Positions 1 through 7,745 of a stretch of DNA of 39,063 bases are shown piece by piece (positions within the stretch are counted from its first letter, which is position 1; each line of letters begins with the position of its first letter). The notes below the pieces were generated by a model. The model was not told the DNA's origin and did not search any database. It was given only the letters and a program-made list of their open reading frames with translations. The position numbers and the translations under genes are program-made. This stretch comes from JAKOQB01 sp036824465 (GTDB lineage Bacteria > Pseudomonadota > Gammaproteobacteria > Burkholderiales > Burkholderiaceae_F): assembly GCA_036824465.1 (NCBI GenBank), contig DAITAC010000033.1, positions 1 to 39,063 on the forward strand, written 5' to 3'.

Positions 1-94
1 CGGCTGATCGCGCCTGGAAGAAGGACGAGTCTGAATCCGGCGCCCGATGGCAAGACCCGGCTCCAAATATACTGAGCCCCTGGAGGGGAAAATC

Positions 95-778
95 ATGACG
101 ATTCGTGCAGTATTGTTTGACGTCTTCGGCACCCTGCTCGACGTACAGTCGGTCTGGGCGCGCGCCGATCAGCTCTTTCCCGGTAACGGAGCGCAGCTGG
201 CGCGGCTGTGGCGCGAAAAACAGCTCGAGTACACACGGCTGCGCACGATCTCGGGCCGCTATGTGCCCTTCACGCGCGTCACCGAGGATGCGCTTCAGTT
301 CGCAAGCGATGCGCTGTCTCTGCCGCTGGACGCCGCCGCACGAGGTATGTTGATGCACGAATACACGCAGCTTGATCCGTTTCCTGACGCGATTCCGTCA
401 CTGAAAAAGCTTGAGAAGGCGGGTGTGACGATGGGCGTGCTCAGCAACGGCGATCCGGGACTGCTGGACGACGTGATGCACGGGGCGGGATTGAGCGACT
501 TTTTCGACGTGGTCCTGTCGGCGGATCAGGTGCATGCATTCAAGACCGCGCCCGCGGTGTACGAGCTTGGGCCGTTGACACTCAAGCATCCCGCATCGGA
601 GATCGCTCTGGTCAGCAGCAATGCCTGGGATGCGATCGGAGCCAAGTGGTACGGCTATGTCAGTTTCTGGGTCAACCGCACGGGCGGGCCGCTCGATCGT
701 CTCGGCGAGCGACCCGACGCGAGTGGGAAGTCGCTCGATGATGCCGCAAGTTTCGTTCTGCAATCCATCAGGAAGTAG
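95..778 (+). CDS. Haloacid dehalogenase type II-like hydrolase (HAD superfamily)
   Basis: This cytoplasmic HAD-superfamily hydrolase resembles (S)-2-haloacid dehalogenases, which replace the halogen of 2-haloalkanoates by hydroxyl through an aspartyl ester. Visible motifs are the nucleophile loop FDVFGTLLD at residues 8-16 (nucleophile Asp9), SNGD for motif II, the FKTAP lysine and VSSNAWDA near the C-terminus, all characteristic of the L-DEX branch. The ATG at 95 is preferred over the in-frame ATG at 47 because GGAGGGG precedes it and the protein then begins directly with the HAD fold; this gives 227 residues, normal for the family. A TATACT at 68-73 could be its -10 box. Malate synthase starts 8 bases after the stop, so the two are probably co-transcribed. 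The real substrate may not be a haloacid; the family is often annotated this way in genomes without known dehalogenation. Confidence 0.85.
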   Translation: MTIRAVLFDVFGTLLDVQSVWARADQLFPGNGAQLARLWREKQLEYTRLRTISGRYVPFTRVTEDALQFASDALSLPLDAAARGMLMHEYTQLDPFPDAIPSLKKLEKAGVTMGVLSNGDPGLLDDVMHGAGLSDFFDVVLSADQVHAFKTAPAVYELGPLTLKHPASEIALVSSNAWDAIGAKWYGYVSFWVNRTGGPLDRLGERPDASGKSLDDAASFVLQSIRK

Positions 779-786
779 GAGAAGTG

Positions 787-2373
787 ATGAGTCTGCCCCA
801 AGGCGTCGAGATCAAGGCGCCGATCAAGCCCGGCTACGACCGGATTCTCTCGACCGATGCGTTGGCGCTGGTTGCGAAACTGCATCGGGCATATGAAACC
901 CGCCGCCAGGAACTGCTGACGAAACGAGTTGAACGCACGAGGCGGCTCGACGCCGGCGAACGTCCGGATTTTCTTGCGGAAACGAAATGGATCCGCGATG
1001 GCAATTGGAAGATCGCCCCGATCCCGGCCGATCTGCAATGTCGCCGGGTGGAAATCACCGGCCCGGTCGAGCGCAAGATGATCATCAACGCGCTGAACTC
1101 TGGCGCGGATGCCTACATGACCGATTTCGAGGACAGCAACTCACCCAACTGGGACAACCAGATCCAGGGGCAGATCAACCTGATCGATGCGATCCGTCGC
1201 ACGATCACGCTGGAGCAGGGCGGCAAGTTCTACAAACTCAACGACAAAGTGGCCACGCTCGTGGTGCGGCCGCGCGGCTGGCACCTGGACGAGAAGCACG
1301 TGTTCGTCGATGGCCAGCGTGTTTCGGGTGGCATATTTGACTTCGCACTGTTCATGTTCCACAACGCGAAGGAGCTGCTGGCGCGCGGCACCGGCCCGTA
1401 CTTCTACCTCCCGAAGATGGAGTCGCATCTCGAGGCGCGACTGTGGAACGACATCTTCGTGATGACGCAGAAGGAACTCGGCATTCCGCAGGGGACGATC
1501 AAGGCGACCGTGCTGATCGAGACCATTGTGGCCGCGTTCGAAATGGATGAGATCCTTTACGAATTGCGTGAACATTCGGCCGGACTGAACGCCGGGCGCT
1601 GGGACTACATCTTCTCGTGCATCAAGAAATTCAAGCTCAATCGCGACTTCTGCCTGGCTGATCGCGGCCAGATCACGATGCGCGTGCCGTTCATGGAGGC
1701 GTATGCGTTGCTGCTGCTCAAGACCTGTCACCGGCGAGAGGCGCCCGCCATCGGCGGCATGAATGCGCAGATTCCGGTCAAGAACAATCCGGAACTCAAT
1801 CAGCGCGCCATTGATGCCGTGCGCGGTGACAAGGCTCGCGCCGCGCAGGATGGCTACGACGGTGCATGGGTGGCGCACCCGGGGCTGGTCGAGCCCGCGA
1901 TGCAGGAATTCGTTGCAGTGCTCGGAGACAAGCCGAACCAGATCGAAAAGCAGCGAGACGATGTGGCGGTTTTCGCAGCCGACCTGCTGAATTTCAAGCC
2001 GGAAACGCCGATCACCGAGGCTGGCCTGCGGATGAACATCAACGTCGGGATCCATTACCTCGGCTCGTGGTTGGCCGGCAATGGCTGCGTGCCAATCCAC
2101 AACCTGATGGAAGATGCCGCGACTGCGGAGATCAGTCGCTCGCAGGTGTGGCAATGGATCCGTTCGGCCAAGGGGCGGCTCGAGGATGGCCGCAAGGTAA
2201 CGGCCGATCTGGTGCGATCCTTGATTCCGGAGGAACTCGCCAAGGTCAAGGCAGTCGTTGGCGCGGAGGCCGGCAATACTTACGATCGCGCCGCGCAGAT
2301 CTTCGAGCAGATGAGCACGCAGGAATCGTTTGCGGAATTTCTGACCCTGCCGCTGTACGAAGAGATCGCCTGA
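787..2373 (+). CDS. aceB: Malate synthase A
   Basis: This enzyme condenses glyoxylate and acetyl-CoA to malate, the second step of the glyoxylate bypass, in the cytoplasm. The family signature REHSAGLNAGRWDYIF is intact, VVRPRGWHLDEKH carries the catalytic arginine region, and the C-terminal segment contains NVGIHYLGSWLAGNGCVPIH. The length of 528 residues fits the A isoform; the G isoform is about 720. AGGAG at 777-781 fits the ATG at 787; a GTG at 784 is directly upstream in frame and would add one residue. No isocitrate lyase gene lies in the window. The gene follows the HAD gene closely and precedes a small cysteine-rich reading frame, suggesting one transcript. Confidence 0.96.
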   Translation: MSLPQGVEIKAPIKPGYDRILSTDALALVAKLHRAYETRRQELLTKRVERTRRLDAGERPDFLAETKWIRDGNWKIAPIPADLQCRRVEITGPVERKMIINALNSGADAYMTDFEDSNSPNWDNQIQGQINLIDAIRRTITLEQGGKFYKLNDKVATLVVRPRGWHLDEKHVFVDGQRVSGGIFDFALFMFHNAKELLARGTGPYFYLPKMESHLEARLWNDIFVMTQKELGIPQGTIKATVLIETIVAAFEMDEILYELREHSAGLNAGRWDYIFSCIKKFKLNRDFCLADRGQITMRVPFMEAYALLLLKTCHRREAPAIGGMNAQIPVKNNPELNQRAIDAVRGDKARAAQDGYDGAWVAHPGLVEPAMQEFVAVLGDKPNQIEKQRDDVAVFAADLLNFKPETPITEAGLRMNINVGIHYLGSWLAGNGCVPIHNLMEDAATAEISRSQVWQWIRSAKGRLEDGRKVTADLVRSLIPEELAKVKAVVGAEAGNTYDRAAQIFEQMSTQESFAEFLTLPLYEEIA

Positions 2374-2417
2374 GGATTGCGCGTATCGTGTAGCGGTGCT
2401 GTCAACGGGAGATCGAG

Positions 2418-2573
2418 ATGACACTTTGCCCAATCGCGATTGTTGCCGGGTGCCGTAAGTGCCCGGCCTTTTCGATCTGTCCGCTCAAGGGCGTGATCGG
2501 GGATCAGACGAAGGCGGAGCAGGACGAGGCACCCGAGTCGCGCTCGTCCGGGTCGAAGGCCAAGAAGAAGTAA
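2418..2573 (+). CDS. Small cysteine-rich protein (51 aa) downstream of aceB
   Basis: This short reading frame begins at an ATG preceded by GGGAGAT and encodes 51 residues. The N-terminal half is MTLCPIAIVAGCRKCPAF followed by SICPLKGVIGD, so four cysteines lie at residues 4, 12, 15 and 21, including one CxxC pair. The C-terminal half is charged and ends in a lysine run, GSKAKKK. The cysteine pattern suggests a metal-binding or iron-sulfur mini-domain, but that is inference. I recall similar small proteins beside aceB in other betaproteobacteria, without an assigned function. Coding is supported by the ribosome-binding site, the clean cysteine pattern and the position 44 bases after aceB. I do not recognise a named family. 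Confidence 0.65.
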   Translation: MTLCPIAIVAGCRKCPAFSICPLKGVIGDQTKAEQDEAPESRSSGSKAKKK

Positions 2574-2574
2574 C

Positions 2575-3112
2575 GCCGCGCGCGATGCGGTACAGCGCGT
2601 GGGGCGCTGCGGGTGGCCCTCTGGCGGGCGCGGATGATCGAAATCGTCCGCGGCGTCGTGCGTCAGGCCGATTCTGTCCATTGCGCTTGGTGACCGAGAG
2701 TTTCCGGCGAGGGTGAACGGGACAATTTCGTCAAGCTGCAGTTCATCGAACCCGAATGCGTGCGCGACATGTGTGCCGCTTCTGTCGCACAGCCTTTCCT
2801 CCAGGCCGAATGCCAGGCAGCAGATGTCCAGGCATGACGTGAAGCGCGCTTCAAACGTCGGCTTGCTGGGTCCAGCGAGGCCTGGGCAGCGGCCGTTTGA
2901 TGTCCGGGCACCAATTGCCTCAGCGGTGCTCGGGAATCACAGCCTGCTTGTGACCCAGCATGGCATCGGAATCGGTGCGGGCAAACGCTGTGGGGAAAGA
3001 GTTCCAGCGTCGTGAAATCCCCATTCGGGTCTGCAAATACCGCACCTGCTTCGTCGCGCCATGAACGGAGGCGAACTCGCTTGCCAGCGAGTTCGGGCAC
3101 GGAACGGTTCAT
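2575..3112 (-). pseudogene. Decayed GNAT (RimJ/RimL-type) N-acetyltransferase
   Basis: Pieces of one GNAT-family acetyltransferase can be read on the minus strand in the expected order, but in changing frames. They are RVRLRSWRDE (typical N-terminus), FARTDSDAML, a stop, PTFEARFTSCLDI, RKGCATEAA (the acetyl-CoA loop, usually RGYATEA), then AFGFDELQLDEIV and AMDRIGLTHDAADDFDHPR, and finally HALYRIAR in yet another frame. At least four frame changes and one or more stops separate them. The intact protein would be about 170-180 residues and would acetylate a protein N-terminus or a small molecule. The multiplicity of lesions favours true decay over a single sequencing error. This remnant fills most of the otherwise gene-free stretch between the small cysteine-rich gene and the aldehyde dehydrogenase. 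Confidence 0.72.
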
Positions 3113-3223
3113 GCCGAGCGGGAAGATGGTGTTATCTGGATCACCCGCGTTTAGACGGAGTGTTCCACCGGGCAGGCGGCTTCAAACGCTAGGATTTGAC
3201 TTCCCTGTCTCGGACATTTCGTC

Positions 3224-4642
3224 ATGACGCCATCCGACTCGCCGTTGCAGATGCAGTCGCTGTTCGAGGCTCAGCGTGCGGCGTATGCACGCGAACCGTT
3301 CCCCGACTGGGCCACGCGCCGCGATCGGCTGCGACGTCTTCAGCGAATGCTGACGGACAATCAGTCCGCGATCGAGCAGGCGATCGATGCCGACTTCGGC
3401 GGTCGCCCGGCAATCGAGACACAGCTGCTTGAGCTGTTTCCCAGTCTCGACGAGCTGAAATCCGTCCTCCGTCATGGTCGCAACTGGATGAAACCGCGTC
3501 GGGCCGCAATTTCGAAATGGTTCCTCCCGGCGACCGGACAGGTTGTGCCACAGCCACTTGGCGTGGTGGGGATCATCGTGCCGTGGAACTATCCGCTGTT
3601 TCTTGCGGTCGGGCCCCTGGTCACTGCAATCGCGGCCGGTAACCGCACACTGGTCAAACTCTCCGAGTACACGCCGGCCTTCGGCGAGTTGTTTTCGCGT
3701 CTTTGCGCGCAGCACTTTGCCGCTGACGAAGTTGCTGTGGTGCTCGGCGGTCCCGACGTCGCGGCCGCGTTCAGTGCGCTGCCGTTGGACCATCTGCTCT
3801 TCACCGGATCGACGACGGTTGGTCGCAAGGTGATGGCTGCGGCGGCCGCAAATCTGACGCCGGTCACACTGGAACTAGGCGGCAAGTCGCCGGCAGTGAT
3901 TGCACCCGGCTATTCGCTACCGCATGCGGTCAGGCGAATTCTGGTGGGCAAATTGATCAATGCCGGCCAGACCTGTATTGCGCCCGATTATCTGCTGCTG
4001 CCACGCGCGCAGTTAGAGCCTTTCATCGCGACTGCGCGCAGAGTTGCCAAGCGCATGCATCCGGCGGGGCTGGCGGATCGCGATTTCTGCAGCGTGATCG
4101 ATTCCCGGCAGTACACGCGCCTGACCGGATACCTGCAACAGGCACAGAAACGAGGCAGCCGAATTGAGCCATTGTTCGACGGCAGGCAACGGGACGATGC
4201 GGCCCACCGACTGGCGCCGCAACTCATTGTCGATCCCGCCGCCGACCTCGACCTGATGCGCGACGAGATCTTTGGCCCGCTGTTGCCGCTTGTGCCCTAC
4301 GACGCGATTGACGACGTCATCGCCTTCATTGCCGAACGGCCGCGGCCACTGGCGCTTTACTGGTTCGACCATGACCGATCACGATCGGACGCCGCGCTGC
4401 GTGCAACGCACGCCGGAGGCGTGTCGGTGAACGATGTCCTGATGCACATCGCTCAGGATTCGATGCCTTTCGGCGGCGTTGGCCCGTCGGGCATGGGTCA
4501 CCACCGCGGCCGCTGGGGTTTCAACACCTTCAGCAAGCTGAAGCCCGTTTTTCATCAGTCGCGCATCAATGCGCTCGGCCTGTTCGAGCCGCCGTATCGG
4601 CCGCTGGCGAAAAAGATGCTACAGATCATGAAGCGTTACTAG
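3224..4642 (+). CDS. Aldehyde dehydrogenase, coniferyl aldehyde dehydrogenase-like
   Basis: This NAD(P)-dependent aldehyde dehydrogenase of 472 residues belongs to the branch that includes coniferyl aldehyde dehydrogenase (CalB) and class 3 ALDHs. Those oxidise aromatic or fatty aldehydes to acids. Visible elements are PWNYP at about 120-124, the nucleotide-binding FTGSTTVG at 193-200, the general base Glu217 in LELGGKSP and the nucleophile Cys251 in NAGQTCIAPDY. It keeps the C-terminal basic and hydrophobic segment of class 3-like enzymes. The ATG at 3224 has no strong ribosome-binding site, and no convincing promoter is visible in 3113-3223. Its stop overlaps the stop of the convergent moeA remnant at a CTAG palindrome. 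Lignin-monomer catabolism is possible, but no other pathway genes are nearby. Confidence 0.85.
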   Translation: MTPSDSPLQMQSLFEAQRAAYAREPFPDWATRRDRLRRLQRMLTDNQSAIEQAIDADFGGRPAIETQLLELFPSLDELKSVLRHGRNWMKPRRAAISKWFLPATGQVVPQPLGVVGIIVPWNYPLFLAVGPLVTAIAAGNRTLVKLSEYTPAFGELFSRLCAQHFAADEVAVVLGGPDVAAAFSALPLDHLLFTGSTTVGRKVMAAAAANLTPVTLELGGKSPAVIAPGYSLPHAVRRILVGKLINAGQTCIAPDYLLLPRAQLEPFIATARRVAKRMHPAGLADRDFCSVIDSRQYTRLTGYLQQAQKRGSRIEPLFDGRQRDDAAHRLAPQLIVDPAADLDLMRDEIFGPLLPLVPYDAIDDVIAFIAERPRPLALYWFDHDRSRSDAALRATHAGGVSVNDVLMHIAQDSMPFGGVGPSGMGHHRGRWGFNTFSKLKPVFHQSRINALGLFEPPYRPLAKKMLQIMKRY

Positions 4643-4746
4643 TCAAGCAGGGAGAGCGCGATCGTGTCGACGAGATCGCAGGCCCGGTAGCGGGAGCGCG
4701 GTCCGAGGGCAATCAGCCCATCGGCGTTCGCATTGGAAAGCTCATG
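4639..4746 (-). pseudogene. Remnant C-terminal tail of moeA
   Basis: Downstream of mobA on the minus strand an open frame of about 33 codons ends at a TAG shared with the aldehyde dehydrogenase stop. It reads LSNANADGLIALGPRSRYR and continues to VDTIALSLLD. This resembles the last part of MoeA (molybdopterin molybdenumtransferase, domain IV), where a pattern N-x-hydrophobic-...-G-x-x-V-D closes the protein. At the upstream side the sequence CATGAGC would give an ATGA overlap between the mobA stop and a moeA start, but that start runs into a stop after about ten codons. The simplest reading is that nearly all of moeA was deleted, leaving its start and tail. The similarity is short, so the family assignment is tentative. 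Confidence 0.5.
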
Positions 4747-5338
4747 ATTGCCCGCCAAGGGGCTTCAATTCTTCGAACGAATTGAAGTTGGCAAACGCAG
4801 ATGCGTCGTCGAAACCAACGGCGACGGCACCGACCGAACGCAACCATGCCTCGGTCTTGCGTTCCCCGGCTCGCAGCCTGCGCCCAAGATCAGCGGCGAG
4901 GTTGGTACTGAGCAGGCAGAAGACCGGCTGCAGGCCATCGACCGTGCGCGCGACTGCGGCGCTCGCGCCGCCGATAGCTTCCGCAAGGCGCGCCACGAGG
5001 TCGAGCGGCAGTCGCGGTGCATCGCAGGGCACGCACGCCACCCAGTTGGTCGTCGCCGCGCGTAATCCGGCCAGCATGCCGGCCAACGGGCCTGCATGTG
5101 ATTCCTGTCCCGTATTCTCATCGGCGATGACGCGGTCAGCGAGCAGGGCGTATTGATCGAGGTTTCGATTCGCGCTGATGATCAACTCACCGACCTGCGG
5201 CCTGAGCCGATCGATCACATGCTGCACCATCGGTTTACCGATTACTTCGACGAGGCCCTTGTCGACGCCGCCCATTCGAGTTGCGCGTCCGCCGGCAAGA
5301 ACCAGTCCCGTGACATCCTGCTGGATCGGTTTGGCCAC
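4742..5338 (-). CDS. mobA: Molybdenum cofactor guanylyltransferase
   Basis: MobA transfers GMP from GTP to molybdopterin to form the guanine dinucleotide cofactor of DMSO-reductase-type enzymes, in the cytoplasm. The N-terminal nucleotidyltransferase loop LAGGRATRMGGVDKGL at about residues 14-29 is intact. It is followed by ISANRN, the CVPCDAP metal-binding Asp segment and a typical C-terminus rich in FANFNS. The length of 198 residues is normal. The GTG at 5338 serves as start, 15 bases after the moaA stop, so moaA and mobA form one transcription unit. The stop overlaps the start-like sequence of the moeA remnant. The order moaA-mobA-moeA is common in Burkholderiales. Confidence 0.93.
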   Translation of the reverse strand: MAKPIQQDVTGLVLAGGRATRMGGVDKGLVEVIGKPMVQHVIDRLRPQVGELIISANRNLDQYALLADRVIADENTGQESHAGPLAGMLAGLRAATTNWVACVPCDAPRLPLDLVARLAEAIGGASAAVARTVDGLQPVFCLLSTNLAADLGRRLRAGERKTEAWLRSVGAVAVGFDDASAFANFNSFEELKPLGGQS

Positions 5339-5353
5339 GAGCGGAAGCCTCGC

Positions 5354-6612
5354 TCAGCCACCGATGTAGGACATTTCAATCTTCGTTGCGCCGATGGTGG
5401 CCGCGCTGCGCAGTTCGGAGTAGCGGTCGGTACGCGCGCGCCAGATGTGCGCGATGGCCGTTGAAATCTCGCCATCGCTGGCGCCGCCGCGGACCAGCGC
5501 ACGCAAGTCATGGCCGCTCTGCGCGAACAGGCACAGATAAAGCTTGCCTTCCGTCGACAGCCGCGCACGCGTGCAGGTGCTGCAGAACGCCTGCGTTACG
5601 CTCGAAATGACCCCAATCTCGCCGCCGCCATCGCGGTAGCGCCAGCGTTCGGCGACCTCGCCAGGGTAGTTGGCATCAAGCGGCTCGAGCGGCAACTCAG
5701 CGGAGATTCGCGCGACCACCTCGGCCGACGGCACGACGTCGTCGAGTCGCCAACCGTTTGAGGTGCCGACGTCCATGAACTCGATAAAGCGCACGATGTG
5801 CCCGCTGCGCCTGAACAGGCGCGCCATCGGCAGGATCTCGTGGTCGTTGATGCCGCGTTTCACGACCATGTTGATCTTGACCGGTGCAAGTCCGGCCGCG
5901 ACGGCTGCGTCGATGCCGTGCAGCACGTCGGCGACGGGGAAATCGACATCGTTCATGCGCCGGAACACCGCGTCGTCGAGCGCATCGAGGGAAACGGTCA
6001 CGCGCTTGAGCCCGGCGCTGGCAAGCGATCGCGCCTTGCGCGCCAGGATCGATGCATTGGTGGTCAGCGTCAAGTCAAGCAGTGCGCCGGAGCGGGTCTT
6101 TAACGGCGCGAGCATCTCGATCAGGTGTTCCAGATCCTTTCGCAGCAGCGGTTCGCCACCGGTCAGCCGGATCTTTTCCACGCCATGCTCGATGAAGATG
6201 CCTGCGAGCCGGGTGATCTCCTCGAACGTCAGCAAATCGGCGTGCGGCAGGAAGTGGTAGCGCGAATCGAANNNNNNNNNNNNNNNNNNNNNNNNNNNNN
6301 NNNNNNNNNNNNNNNNNNNNNNNNNNNNNNNNNNNNNNNNNNNNNNNNNNNNNNNNNNNNNNNNNNNNNNNTCTCCTCGAACGTCAGCAAATCGGCGTGC
6401 GGCAGGAAGTGGTAGCGCGAATCGAATACTTCCTTCGGCATGCAATACGTGCAACGGAAGTTGCAGCGGTCCGTGACCGAGATGCGCAGATCGTGCAGCG
6501 GTCGTGTCAGACGGTCCGTCAACCGGCCGTCCGGCGTTTCGAGCACGGTTGGCCGTTGCGGCACCCTCACCGGGACGCGCTCGTCGAGCAAGGGAATGAT
6601 GCGATCAGTCAT
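5354..6612 (-). CDS. moaA: GTP 3',8-cyclase, interrupted by an assembly gap
   Basis: MoaA is the radical-SAM enzyme that, with MoaC, converts GTP to cyclic pyranopterin monophosphate, the first step of molybdenum cofactor synthesis. The N-terminal cluster motif CNFRCTYC, the RLTGGEPLLRKDL region, the C-terminal second-cluster cysteines in FCSTCTRARLS and the terminal Gly-Gly are present. The frame contains 100 N (6272-6371) flanked by two identical 55-base copies. Removing one copy and the N run (155 bases) restores an uninterrupted 367-residue protein reading PKEVFDSRYHFLPHADLLTF across the junction. The start is the ATG at 6612, without a strong ribosome-binding site. The gene is divergent from chrB. 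Confidence 0.92.
6217..6426. repeat. 55-base direct repeat flanking the gap (assembly overlap)
   Basis: Bases 6217-6271 and 6372-6426 are identical over 55 bases and sit directly on either side of the N run. Both encode the same MoaA segment. A repeat ending precisely at the gap edges is the mark of two contig ends that share a k-mer-length overlap, not of a biological duplication. Confidence 0.93.
6272..6371. other. Assembly gap of 100 N
   Basis: Exactly 100 undetermined bases lie inside moaA. Because the two flanks repeat each other for exactly 55 bases and collapsing them restores the reading frame, the gap probably holds no missing sequence and only marks an unmerged contig overlap. Confidence 0.95.
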
Positions 6613-6725
6613 GGCTGGACATGTTACCGGTCTGTGGCAGGCGGCGTCGCAAGGCCCCTTTTGCCCGCGGAGAAATGGCGGGTTGGCAACCGCCTCACAG
6701 CGGTTGGACCGGGACCAGTCGCGGG

Positions 6726-6754
6726 TTGACCTATGTAGTATATGCAACTATAAT
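6726..6754 (+). promoter_or_regulatory. Sigma70-type promoter of the chr operon
   Basis: TTGACC at 6726-6731 and a perfect TATAAT at 6749-6754 are separated by 17 bases, the optimal spacing. Transcription would start at about 6760-6762, which coincides with the ATG proposed for chrB. Confidence 0.85.
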
Positions 6755-6769
6755 GTTGCATATGCTACA
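6734..6769. promoter_or_regulatory. 36-base palindromic operator centred on the chr -10 box
   Basis: The arms TGTAGTATATGCAAC (6734-6748) and GTTGCATATGCTACA (6755-6769) are inverted repeats with one mismatch in 15, and the six-base spacer is the TATAAT itself. A dimeric repressor bound here would block polymerase. ChrB, encoded immediately downstream and known in other bacteria as a chromate-responsive regulator, is the obvious candidate. Confidence 0.8.
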
Positions 6770-7745
6770 CAAAAGCAGTGCCGTTGATTGGACCTTGCTG
6801 GTCACCACGCAGCCGACCGGCAACGCCGCCGTCCGGATGCGTGTCTGGCGCGAGGTCCGGCGACTCGGTGCGGCCATCCTGCGCGACGGCGTGTACCTCC
6901 TGCCGGCGCGGCCAGAACTCGCGTCTGCGTTTGATCAGCTTGCACGGAATGTTGAGCAGGGCGCGGGCAGTGCGCACGTCATGCAGGTCGATGCCAGCAG
7001 TGATCAGCAAGCGCAGTGGCGGGCATTGTTCGACCGCAGTTCGGACTACGGAGAGCTACTCAAGCGCTGCCAGAAGCTCCGCGGACGGCTCGGACGCGAT
7101 CGTGTCGACGTACTGCGCAAGGCCGTGCGCGAGCTCGACGGCGAATTGGCGGCATTAGCTTCAATCGATTACTTTCCCGGACCAACTGCCGAGCAGCTCG
7201 CCAGCGCACTCAATGATCTGCGCATTGCGGTCGAGCGGCTGGCGACGCCGGATGAACCAACCGCCGCCCCAGGCGACATCACGCGCCGCGCGCGCACGCG
7301 CTACACCGGCCGTATCTGGGCCACGCGACGCGGGCTATGGGTTGATCGTGTTGCGTGCGCGTGGCTGATCCGCCGCTTCATTGATCCTGAGGCGCGCTTC
7401 GCCTGGCTCGCCAAGCCGGCCGAAATGCCCAGGCGCGCGGTCGGATTTGATTTCGATGGCGCCGACTTCGCTCATGTGGCAGGTCGCGTGACGTTCGAGG
7501 TGCTGGTGTTGAGCTTTGATCTGAACCGGGATGCCGCGCTGGTGGCAATGGGAGCGATCGTCCATGCGCTCGATGCTGGCGGCGCACCGGTGGAGACAGC
7601 AGCCGGTATCGAGCTTGTACTGAAAGGGCTGCGCCAGACCTGCGTCGATGATGACGAATTTCTCTGTGCCGCGAGCGCCGTTCTGGATGCGCTGTACGCC
7701 GCGTTATCGGCCAACACGCAGGAAACCGAGGCCCAGTCCAAGTGA
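6762..7745 (+). CDS. chrB: Chromate resistance regulator ChrB
   Basis: ChrB family proteins control chr operons in response to chromate and may also take part in resistance. This 327-residue protein has an N-terminal part (WTLLVTTQPTGNAAVRMRVW, then RDGVYLLPA) resembling the PaaX/PadR-like winged-helix half of ChrB. A helical middle follows, then the ChrB C-terminal domain with RVACAWLIRRFIDPEARF at about residues 205-222 and a conserved FDFDGADFAH. The ATG at 6762 is preferred because an upstream frame reaching back to 6621 would cross the promoter; another in-frame ATG lies at 6753 inside the -10 box. With the predicted transcription start at the ATG, the message may be leaderless. The stop overlaps the chrA start (GTGA). 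Confidence 0.9.
   Translation: MLHKSSAVDWTLLVTTQPTGNAAVRMRVWREVRRLGAAILRDGVYLLPARPELASAFDQLARNVEQGAGSAHVMQVDASSDQQAQWRALFDRSSDYGELLKRCQKLRGRLGRDRVDVLRKAVRELDGELAALASIDYFPGPTAEQLASALNDLRIAVERLATPDEPTAAPGDITRRARTRYTGRIWATRRGLWVDRVACAWLIRRFIDPEARFAWLAKPAEMPRRAVGFDFDGADFAHVAGRVTFEVLVLSFDLNRDAALVAMGAIVHALDAGGAPVETAAGIELVLKGLRQTCVDDDEFLCAASAVLDALYAALSANTQETEAQSK

Noticed and set aside
1141..2433. 430-codon open frame on the minus strand opposite aceB
   Set aside because: It lies entirely antisense to a well-supported gene and has no recognisable domain or ribosome-binding site. Long antisense frames are expected in GC-rich DNA.
6217..6426. 55-base direct repeat as a target-site duplication or mobile element
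   Set aside because: The repeats touch the N run on both sides and encode the same MoaA segment. Collapsing them restores the frame, so they are an assembly overlap.
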